Program-made: the position numbers and the translations under genes
Part shown: positions 1 through 4,755 of the stretch, in pieces
How the letters are laid out: each line of letters begins with the position of its first letter
Numbering within the stretch: the stretch's first letter is position 1
DNA from: Bacteroidales bacterium
GTDB taxonomy: Bacteria > Bacteroidota > Bacteroidia > Bacteroidales > UBA932
DNA: 7,733 bases
NCBI GenBank assembly: GCA_009784635.1
Contig: WRBG01000091.1
Location: 1-7,733 of the forward strand
Direction: 5' to 3'
Notes under the pieces: model-generated
The model's input: only the letters and a program-made list of their open reading frames with translations
Told to the model about the DNA's origin: nothing
Database searches by the model: none

Positions 1-163
1 ATAAAATTTGAGCGCGTACATTATCGGCTTCATTTTGCGCTCGCACCCTGCCTCCGGCATCGCGGGTTGTTTCGCCCACTTTGAGCCAACCCTCGTGGCT
101 TGCTACATCTATGTGTTGATAGATATAGATGATTTTTTGTTGAAGAGCGTTAATTTTCGGCAT
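1..163 (-). CDS. N-terminal fragment of a GIY-YIG/T5orf172-like protein, probably the restriction/helicase partner of the adjacent methyltransferase
   Basis: This is the first 54 codons of a gene that leaves the window at its left edge. The start is the ATG at 163-161 (protein begins MPKINALQQK). A purine-rich AAGAGGA lies about 8 bases before it, inside the end of the upstream methyltransferase gene, and the two genes overlap by 14 bases. Residues 11-46 contain IIYIYQH, then WLKVGETTRD (26-35) and a following GGRVRAQNEAD. This pattern, a short beta strand with YIY and then a K-V/I-G-x-T-T segment followed by R-x-x-x-Q, resembles the core of GIY-YIG/T5orf172 nuclease domains. Proteins that start this way beside a short methyltransferase are often large DEAD/DEAH-type restriction proteins, but no helicase motif is visible here, so that role is inference. 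The overlap implies co-translation with the methyltransferase. Confidence 0.6.
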   Translation of the reverse strand, partial: MPKINALQQKIIYIYQHIDVASHEGWLKVGETTRDAGGRVRAQNEADNVRAQIL

Positions 164-836
164 ATTGTATCCTCTTAAATTTTACAGGTTTATATTCTTT
201 TATTAAGCCATGCTCTTCTTTTGAAAATTCTACTTCAAAAAGAGTGGCTACATATTTTTGTCTGTTTTTATCCGCATTAATAATGCCTTCATAGGTGTAA
301 TCATTACGTTTAAAACGTTCATTTGTAAGTGGAATCCATTCCGAAAACACAATTTCATCGCATTTTGAACATTCGTTTCCGCAAGCAAGTGTACATTTCC
401 GGCAGGTCAAAGCGTTTCCCTGAATGATATTGCGGTTAATTAGGAATCGAATGGTTTCGACAATATTTTCGTCTTGGGTATTGGGAAAATTGTTGTGGTA
501 GAAATCGTTAAAGATTTGTGTAAGGTTTAGTCTGCATTGCTTGGCATTATCTGCCAAAAGCTCGATTCCGTATATTGAACTTGTAGCGATTGCCGCCTGC
601 CATTCCCATTGGTCTTGTGTGCTGGCATGGATATGTTGCAATTTTCGCCTGTATATCTCTACTAAAAAAGCGCCTTCGCCACAAGCAGGCTCTAAGAACG
701 TTTTACTTGCTTCCCAAACCTCAGCGGGCAACAAATCGAGCATATCGTTTACCACCCAAGCAGGCGTAAAAACTTCGCCATGCTTTTGCACACGCTCTTT
801 TGATTTGACCTGTTTTATAGATTGGTTTTCATTCAT
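150..836 (-). CDS. Short N6-adenine DNA methyltransferase-like protein (R-M subunit M), motif IV absent
   Basis: This 228-residue protein has the N-terminal half of an amino-methyltransferase fold. HGEVFTPAWVV (19-29) matches the F-T-P motif X of adenine methylases. FLEPACGEGAFL (47-58) is SAM-binding motif I, YGIELLADNAKQCR (89-102) is motif II, and NIIQGNAL (136-143) is motif III. The NPPY/DPPY catalytic motif IV should follow but is missing. In its place are five cysteines (145, 148, 152, 156, 159) spaced like a metal-binding knuckle. There is no obvious target-recognition domain, and the protein is much shorter than stand-alone adenine methylases. Short proteins of this layout are known beside GIY-YIG/helicase restriction genes, and the next gene here fits that picture. 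Either catalysis is completed by a partner protein or the protein binds SAM without methylating. The start ATG at 836-834 is the first in frame. The gene is visibly more AT-rich than the right half of the window, in keeping with an acquired locus. Confidence 0.75.
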   Translation of the reverse strand: MNENQSIKQVKSKERVQKHGEVFTPAWVVNDMLDLLPAEVWEASKTFLEPACGEGAFLVEIYRRKLQHIHASTQDQWEWQAAIATSSIYGIELLADNAKQCRLNLTQIFNDFYHNNFPNTQDENIVETIRFLINRNIIQGNALTCRKCTLACGNECSKCDEIVFSEWIPLTNERFKRNDYTYEGIINADKNRQKYVATLFEVEFSKEEHGLIKEYKPVKFKRIQYAEN

Positions 837-909
837 TTGCTTTAAGAGTTCCGAGCAAAACTCCTATTCATATAAGCAAATAAAAAAGCGTGAAACTGTT
901 CGTTGATTG

Positions 910-1041
910 CTTATTTACATTGTCAGGCTCTCGTAAATACCTTTCTACCAAATAAGCGCAAACAGTCCACGCCTGAAAGCGTGAACTTCGCAACCTTATT
1001 CTCGGTAGAAACTTACGAGATTTCGACAATGTGAGAATAAG
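910..1041. repeat. Two-fold palindromic element: inverted 47-base copies around a 38-base spacer; candidate structured RNA or folded-DNA site
   Basis: The element is made of two 47-base blocks (910-956 and 995-1041) that are imperfect inverted copies of each other. As one hairpin the paired blocks are 910-915/1036-1041, 917-924/1025-1032, 929-936/1013-1020, 943-949/1004-1010 and 951-956/995-1000. They are separated by small internal loops and capped by a hairpin at 965-986 (CACGC/GCGTG core, 6-base loop). Each 47-base block also closes on itself: CTTATTT (910-916) with AAATAAG (950-956), and CTTATTCTC (995-1003) with GAGAATAAG (1033-1041). A third option pairs GCGTG (888-892) and ACTGTT (895-900) with 968-972 and 961-966, which competes with the cap hairpin. 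About 42 base pairs form in 132 bases, far more than expected by chance. I do not recognise the family. Confidence 0.75.
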
Positions 1042-1053
1042 AGCTAAAAGCTC
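1041..1053. repeat. Short hairpin GAGCT-AAA-AGCTC beside the palindromic element
   Basis: A perfect 5-base-pair stem with a 3-base loop abuts the right end of the two-fold palindrome, sharing base 1041 with it. It could be an extra stem of the same structured element. It is too short and lacks a T tract on either side, so a stand-alone terminator is unlikely. Confidence 0.35.
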
Positions 1054-1267
1054 AAATTATGTTAATTTTCTATTTCTTTTCTTCCTTTCTTATTGTTATA
1101 TTGTTATTTACTTTTTTGCTATCTGCACAGGTTTTGTACCCCTGCGGATGTAAAAGTACAACTTTTTCGACAATCAAAAGCATCTTTCCCTCGTTGGCCT
1201 CTCAAATGATGGGAGAGAAAGCCTTGCTAAATTCCGCAAAAGTGTTTTTTATGAAATAATTTCTTAC

Positions 1268-1275
1268 TAACTTTG
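1268..1275 (+). promoter_or_regulatory. Bacteroidota -7 box (TAACTTTG) for the GHL10 glycosidase
   Basis: TAACTTTG matches the Bacteroidota -7 consensus TAnnTTTG exactly and lies 36 bases before the ATG at 1312, which gives a short leader of about 30 bases. No clear TTG is seen 19-21 bases upstream, only T-rich sequence near 1243-1250, so the -33 element is weak. Confidence 0.5.
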
Positions 1276-1311
1276 CCCAAAATGATAACAAATCACTTAT
1301 AGAGTCAAAAA

Positions 1312-2865
1312 ATGAAGAAATTAACTACATCAATTCTGCTACTAACGGCAACGGGCCTTAGCCTGTTTGCCCAAAACCCCAAACGTGAAATGCGGGCGGC
1401 ATGGTTACACACGGTAAACTTTAGCACTTGGGTCTCCGAAGTCCGGGTTCCTGCGTGCAACGGCAGCAACGAAGCGGAGCGGGAAGCGGCCCGTACTATT
1501 CAAAAAAATGCCATCATCGCTTACTTTGACACCTTTAAAGCTGCGAACCTAAACGCCGTTTTCTTTCACGTGCGTACCACCTGCGACGCTTTTTATAAAT
1601 CCAAATATGAACCGTGGAGTCATTTCCTGTCTACCGAGCGCGGAGCAGACCCGGGCTGGGACCCTCTTGAATTTGCTATTGAGGAGGCGCATAAACGTGG
1701 AATGGAGTTACATGCATGGCTTAATCCTTATCGAATTTCATTTGGCGAAGCGCAAAGTGTAGCCGCCACTTCGCCCACCGACTATGTCAACACTCATCCG
1801 GAATGGGTATTGGCGTACAACGACCATGTAAAAATATTGAATCCGGGCTTGCCCGAAGTAACAGAGCGAATTGCTGATGTTGTTGAAGATATTATCACCC
1901 GTTATAATGTGGACGGTATTACCTTGGACGACTATTTTTATGCAGATAATCAACGGGGACTCGACAATTATCCGGGAAAATATTTCTACTTGGATACAGC
2001 CCTGTATATTGCCTATAAAGCCGAAAATCCAAACAGTCAATTATCACAAGGCGATTGGCGTAGAGAGAATTGCAATAAAATGGTAAAGGCCATCTACGAC
2101 CGAATACAGTCCATCAAACCTTACGTAATCTTTGGTATGAGTCCTGCGGGGGTAGCAAAGGGGGGGGCTGCCGCACTCGGAATAGAGCCGCCTGCCGTAA
2201 GGGCCGGAGATTGGCAATACGAGCAAATTTATTGCAACCCTTTGGCTTGGTTAGTAGATGGTTCCGTTGACTATATCTCGCCACAGATTTATTGGACAAC
2301 CACCCATGAAACCGCTCCTTACGGCCCCTTGAGTAAATGGTGGTCGCAAGTGTGTAAAATGTACAACGTATATTTTTACCCCAGCCATTCTTTTAACACT
2401 TCTCCCGAAGAAATTGGGATTCAAATCGACCTCAACAGGGAGTACGATGAACTTAACGCCCCCGGAGTCGTAGTTTGGAGTGGACAAAATCTTCTGAGAG
2501 GGGGACATGTGCCATATTTGGCCGGAAATCAATTCAAATATAAAGCCCTTCCGCCCGCGGTCCATTGGAAACAGGCTGATGAGCAGGGCATGGTGGACAA
2601 CCTTACTTTGTCCGGACAAACCCTGTCGTGGACATACGGAAAAGAGAATGTCCGCTATGCGGTTTATGCCATACCAAGTTCCCAAATAAATGACACCGAA
2701 GCCTTTTCCAATCCCGAATATCTCTTGGGGATTTCATACGGCAAGCAATTTACTTTGCCGGCGGAAATTATTGCCACGCATCACATTGCCGTTTCTGTAC
2801 TTGACCGCTATGGAAACGAGTCGCTGCCGGCACGCACAAAGAGTTGGGCTACATCCGCTTTGTAA
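1312..2865 (+). CDS. Secreted GHL10 (DUF187) family glycosyl hydrolase with C-terminal Fn3-like domain
   Basis: The 517-residue protein starts with a Sec signal peptide (MKK, a hydrophobic run, probable cleavage after LFA at residue 20), so it is exported. Residues 25 to about 410 form a glycosyl-hydrolase-like 10 (DUF187, YngK/DigH-type) TIM barrel. Family marks in order are REMRAAWLHTV (25-35), NAVFFHVRTTCDAFY (81-95), PGWDPLEFAIEEAHKRGMEL followed directly by HAWLNPYR (134-141), DGITLDDYFY (201-210) with the likely catalytic acids, FGMSPAGVA (274-282) and VDYISPQIYW (319-328). Residues about 414-510 look like a fibronectin type III domain. The E. coli relative DigH cleaves denuded peptidoglycan glycans, so an envelope-glycan role is likely by family but not proven here. 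The ATG at 1312 gives an intact signal peptide, and no other in-frame start does. A run of eight Gs lies at codons 283-286. Confidence 0.9.
   Translation: MKKLTTSILLLTATGLSLFAQNPKREMRAAWLHTVNFSTWVSEVRVPACNGSNEAEREAARTIQKNAIIAYFDTFKAANLNAVFFHVRTTCDAFYKSKYEPWSHFLSTERGADPGWDPLEFAIEEAHKRGMELHAWLNPYRISFGEAQSVAATSPTDYVNTHPEWVLAYNDHVKILNPGLPEVTERIADVVEDIITRYNVDGITLDDYFYADNQRGLDNYPGKYFYLDTALYIAYKAENPNSQLSQGDWRRENCNKMVKAIYDRIQSIKPYVIFGMSPAGVAKGGAAALGIEPPAVRAGDWQYEQIYCNPLAWLVDGSVDYISPQIYWTTTHETAPYGPLSKWWSQVCKMYNVYFYPSHSFNTSPEEIGIQIDLNREYDELNAPGVVVWSGQNLLRGGHVPYLAGNQFKYKALPPAVHWKQADEQGMVDNLTLSGQTLSWTYGKENVRYAVYAIPSSQINDTEAFSNPEYLLGISYGKQFTLPAEIIATHHIAVSVLDRYGNESLPARTKSWATSAL
2160..2167 (+). repeat. Homopolymeric G8 tract within the glycosidase coding sequence
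   Basis: Eight consecutive Gs span the codons for K283, G284, G285 and A286 of the glycosidase, just after the conserved FGMSPAGVA motif. The reading frame is intact as given, because the downstream conserved VDYISPQIYW is in frame. Gain or loss of one G would truncate the protein before this motif. Tracts of this length are typical slippage sites, but variation cannot be judged from one sequence. Confidence 0.6.
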
Positions 2866-2874
2866 TCCACTTTG

Positions 2875-2945
2875 AGGTACCTAGCAGATTCGAACTGCTG
2901 TACGCGGTTTTGCAGACCGCTGCCTAACCACTCGGCCAAGGTACC
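2875..2945 (-). tRNA. tRNA-Cys (anticodon GCA)
   Basis: The reverse strand folds into a complete 71-base cloverleaf. The acceptor stem is GGTACCT/AGGTACC with all 7 pairs. The D arm is GCC/GGC around GAGTGGTTA, the anticodon stem is GCGGT/ACCGC with loop CTGCAAA (anticodon GCA), the variable loop has four bases, and the T arm is AGCAG/CTGCT around TTCGAAT. The discriminator base is U73, the identity base expected for tRNA-Cys. CCA is not encoded; the next bases are CTCAAAG. The 3' end lies 9 bases from the stop codon of the convergent glycosidase gene, and its promoter reaches into the reductase gene upstream. Confidence 0.97.
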
Positions 2946-2958
2946 CTGTTTGGGGGGA

Positions 2959-2988
2959 CAAAGATAACTCTTTTTTTTAACATTCCAA
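2959..2988 (-). promoter_or_regulatory. Bacteroidota-type promoter for tRNA-Cys
   Basis: On the minus strand TTG (2988-2986) is followed after 19 bases by TATCTTTG (2966-2959), an exact TTG-N19-TAnnTTTG promoter. The predicted start site lies in a run of six Cs (2957-2952), only about 8 bases before the tRNA 5' end. The -33 element lies within the last codons of the upstream reductase gene, so the tRNA can be transcribed on its own. Confidence 0.7.
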
Positions 2989-3450
2989 GAAGCTAAGCAT
3001 TTCTTGGAGGTAGCGCCGGTCAATGTGGTCAAAGGTGTTTACGCAATCGCTGTCTATGTCGAGGACTCCCGCCACGGCTCCGTTTTTCATTAGGGGCAGT
3101 ACGATTTCGGAACGGGACAGGGAGCTGCAAGCAATATGTCCGGGGAACAAATCCACGTCCGGAACTATTTGGACTTCACCGGTTGCCCAAGCCGTACCGC
3201 AGACCCCTTTGCCGTAGCCGATGCGGGTACAGGCCACCGGCCCTTGAAAAGGCCCTAATACCAGCATATCTTCTTTTACCAAATAGAAGCCCGCCCATAA
3301 AAATCCAAAAACTTCTTTGAGCGCGGCGGCCATGTTGGCCATATTGGCAATCGGGTCAGACTCGCCGACAAGCAAAGCCTTCATTTGAGGCAGCAGGGCT
3401 TGGTAGCGCTCCTCTTTTGAATCGGTGTGTACAACATGAATCGTGTGCAT
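2977..3450 (-). CDS. msrC: Free methionine-(R)-sulfoxide reductase (fRMsr), GAF-domain protein
   Basis: This cytoplasmic enzyme reduces free (not protein-bound) methionine-R-sulfoxide using thioredoxin, part of oxidative damage repair. The 157-residue protein is a single GAF domain, the usual fRMsr length. The family's three cysteines are present at C74 (GPVAC), C84 (GKGVCGTA) and C108 (PGHIAC). Their spacing of 10 and 24 equals that of C84, C94 and C118 in the E. coli enzyme. Also conserved are FLWAGFYLV, SEIVLPL and VLDIDSD. I chose the ATG at 3450-3448 (MHTIHVVH). An upstream TTG at 3474 in the same frame overlaps a -7 promoter box, so it would not be transcribed. The gene runs divergently from the ATPase across an inverted-repeat cluster and is followed by tRNA-Cys. 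Confidence 0.93.
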   Translation of the reverse strand: MHTIHVVHTDSKEERYQALLPQMKALLVGESDPIANMANMAAALKEVFGFLWAGFYLVKEDMLVLGPFQGPVACTRIGYGKGVCGTAWATGEVQIVPDVDLFPGHIACSSLSRSEIVLPLMKNGAVAGVLDIDSDCVNTFDHIDRRYLQEMLSFLEC

Positions 3451-3471
3451 CGTAATTTCAATTAGTGAATA

Positions 3472-3479
3472 CAAAAGTA
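3472..3479 (-). promoter_or_regulatory. -7 box (TACTTTTG) for the methionine sulfoxide reductase gene
   Basis: TACTTTTG on the minus strand matches TAnnTTTG exactly and lies 21 bases before the ATG at 3450, giving a leader of roughly 15 bases. The -33 position carries only a T run rather than a clear TTG. This box decides the start codon, because the in-frame TTG at 3474 falls inside it. Confidence 0.55.
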
Positions 3480-3506
3480 CGAGTATATTTGGATATTCGA
3501 AAAATT

Positions 3507-3564
3507 ATTGCGTAATTTGCGCTGCGCAATATACGCAGCGCAAATTGCGTTGTGTATATTGCGC
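3507..3564. repeat. Inverted-repeat cluster between msrC and the ATPase; strong hairpin plus competing pairing
   Basis: AATTTGCGCTGCG (3514-3526) and CGCAGCGCAAATT (3534-3546) form a perfect 13-pair stem with a 7-base loop, extendable to 17 pairs (3510-3550) with two G-T wobbles. The loop and inner stem also occur as GCGCAATATAC (3524-3534), which is complementary to GTATATTGCGC (3554-3564), so a second hairpin excludes the first. The unit ATT(T)GCGY recurs six times on alternating strands: 3507-3513, 3515-3522, 3524-3530 (minus), 3538-3545 (minus), 3544-3550 and 3558-3564. This could be an operator array for the divergent genes, an RNA switch in the ATPase leader, or a small palindromic repeat inserted with the ATPase. 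Confidence 0.7.
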
Positions 3565-3590
3565 TATACCATGTACAACTTATAATTTTA
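3559..3590 (+). promoter_or_regulatory. Possible promoter for the ATPase gene
   Basis: TTG (3559-3561) is followed after 21 bases by TAATTTTA (3583-3590), one base off the TAnnTTTG box. It would place the transcript start almost at the ATG at 3597, so a nearly leaderless message or another promoter must be considered. The TTG sits inside the rightmost ATTGCGC unit of the inverted-repeat cluster, so a protein bound there could block it. Confidence 0.3.
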
Positions 3591-3596
3591 TCCAAA

Positions 3597-4718
3597 ATGA
3601 AACCTCAAAATCCCTTTCTTATAGCTGGCTACAATAGACCGGAATATTTTTGCGACCGCGAGCGGGAAACAACCTTGATGATTGACGCCCTAAAAAATGA
3701 CCGTAATCTCACCCTTATCGCTCCAAGGCGTATGGGTAAAACCGGACTGATTAAACATGTTTTTTACCATTTGGAACAGGAACAGCCTAAAATAGCCGTT
3801 TTTTACATGGATATTTTTTTTACACAAAATCTTGGCGAATTTGTGCAACTTTTTGCCGGCACGATGCTGGAAAAATTAGACATGGGGCCACAGAAAGCAA
3901 TAAAACGGATGGGGAAATTTTTTAAGAGCCTCCGCCCCGTTTTTACGATAGATGGGTTTAGCGGTATGCCCAAAGTTACGTTCAACATGGAACCAACACA
4001 CGAAGAACGTTCGCTCAAAGAAATATTCGCTTACCTCCAATCATCGGGCCTGCGATGTTATATAGCTATAGATGAATTTCAACAGTTGGCGGAATATCCC
4101 GAAAAAGGCGTGGAAGCATTACTCAGGTCCCACATTCAATTTTTGCACAACGTACATTTTATTTTTTCCGGCAGCAAGCAACACGTGATGCAGGAAATGT
4201 TTCTTTCTGCCAAGCGACCGTTTTATCAAAGCACGCAAATCGTCTCTATTGATGCCATCAACCGGATGGAATATTATCGGTTTGCCGCTCGTTTCTTTGG
4301 ACAGAAAAATAAACTAAGTCTGGAAATATTTTCACTCATATATGACGAATTTGAGGGTCATACTTGGTATATTCAGGCCATACTCAACAGGCTTTACGGT
4401 CAAAAACAAAAACCCGATGCCGCATCTATCAACAGGATTATTGCCGATATTATTGTCGAGTCGGCCTATACCTTTGAAAAATTGCTGGCGGCCTACTCTC
4501 CTACTGCCGTCAGGCTTTTGAAGGCTATTGCCAAAGAGCGCTGCGTGAAAGAAATCAATGCCGGCGTTTTTATTGCCCGCCACAAACTTAAAGCGACCAG
4601 CAGCGTAAATACCGCCCTCAAAAAATTAATAGATAAAGAATTGGTCTACAGAACCCCAAAGGGATTTATAGTCTACGATCGCTTTATGGCGATTTGGCTT
4701 CGTCAGCAACCCTATTAG
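3597..4718 (+). CDS. P-loop ATPase (ATPase_2/MNS type) with C-terminal winged-helix domain
   Basis: The 373-residue cytoplasmic protein begins NPFLIAGYNRPEYFCDRE, the usual lead-in of this ATPase family. Walker A is APRRMGKTG (42-50, K48 and T49). Walker B is CYIAIDEFQQL (154-164, D159 and E160). FIFSGSKQHVM (188-198) is the following sensor strand, and R207 in KRPFYQS is a candidate arginine finger. Residues about 295-373 look like a winged helix (YSPTAVRLLKAIAKE, then VNTALKKLIDKELV and GFIVYDRFMAIWL), as in related ATPase_2/DUF234 proteins. Such genes are numerous in Bacteroidota and archaea, and their substrate is mostly unknown. I choose the ATG at 3597; a GTG at 3552 in frame would add 15 residues reading through the repeat cluster and is less likely. 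The gene stands alone between core genes, which suggests an insertion. Function beyond ATP hydrolysis cannot be stated. Confidence 0.85.
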   Translation: MKPQNPFLIAGYNRPEYFCDRERETTLMIDALKNDRNLTLIAPRRMGKTGLIKHVFYHLEQEQPKIAVFYMDIFFTQNLGEFVQLFAGTMLEKLDMGPQKAIKRMGKFFKSLRPVFTIDGFSGMPKVTFNMEPTHEERSLKEIFAYLQSSGLRCYIAIDEFQQLAEYPEKGVEALLRSHIQFLHNVHFIFSGSKQHVMQEMFLSAKRPFYQSTQIVSIDAINRMEYYRFAARFFGQKNKLSLEIFSLIYDEFEGHTWYIQAILNRLYGQKQKPDAASINRIIADIIVESAYTFEKLLAAYSPTAVRLLKAIAKERCVKEINAGVFIARHKLKATSSVNTALKKLIDKELVYRTPKGFIVYDRFMAIWLRQQPY

Positions 4719-4733
4719 CACCCCAAAGGATGA

Positions 4734-4755
4734 AAAAACCGCCTGCCGGTGTTTT
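4734..4755. terminator. Small bidirectional terminator between the ATPase and rlmI
   Basis: ACCG (4738-4741) and CGGT (4747-4750) form a short stem with a 5-base loop, extended past one bulged base by AAAA (4734-4737) with TTTT (4752-4755). Read leftward the stem is followed by six Ts, and read rightward by four. It lies in the 35-base gap between convergent stop codons and touches the rlmI stop. The stem is short, so the call is moderate. Confidence 0.5.

Larger units (their letters stand above)
837..1311. other. 475-base intergenic region without a convincing gene
   Basis: This gap separates the divergently transcribed methyltransferase (minus) and glycosidase (plus). It holds the two-fold palindromic element at 910-1041, a small GAGCT-AAA-AGCTC hairpin at 1041-1053, a T-rich stretch (about 1060-1130), an inverted TTGTAC/GTACAA pair (1134-1139 and 1156-1161) and the glycosidase promoter. 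On the minus strand TACTTTTA (1151-1158) resembles a Bacteroidota -7 box. If it is used, the methyltransferase transcript would carry a leader of about 300 bases containing the whole palindrome, but I see no well-placed -33 TTG for it. A 66-codon plus-strand frame at 1059-1259 is probably chance. Confidence 0.6.

Noticed and set aside
846..863. GAGTT/AACTC inverted repeat just before the methyltransferase start as an operator
   Set aside because: Only five pairs with an 8-base loop; this is expected by chance in AT-rich DNA.
541..906. 121-codon plus-strand frame opposite the methyltransferase
   Set aside because: It is antisense to a frame with clear SAM-binding motifs, and its own protein shows no domain.
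910..1041. Integron attC site or retron msr-msd as identity of the palindrome
   Set aside because: No GTTRRRY/RYYYAAC boxes at the ends and no integrase, gene cassette or reverse transcriptase in the window. The folded shape alone is not enough.
1059..1259. 66-codon plus-strand frame with a hydrophobic N-terminus
   Set aside because: The hydrophobicity comes from a T-rich stretch. There is no ribosome-binding or promoter signal, no recognisable domain, and it lies in non-coding-looking sequence.
2875..2945. tRNA-Cys as an integration site of a mobile element
   Set aside because: No second copy of the tRNA 3' end and no integrase gene are visible in the window.
3552..3596. GTG-initiated 15-residue extension of the ATPase
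   Set aside because: It reads through the inverted-repeat cluster and the possible -7 box. The ATG at 3597 begins the family-like sequence.
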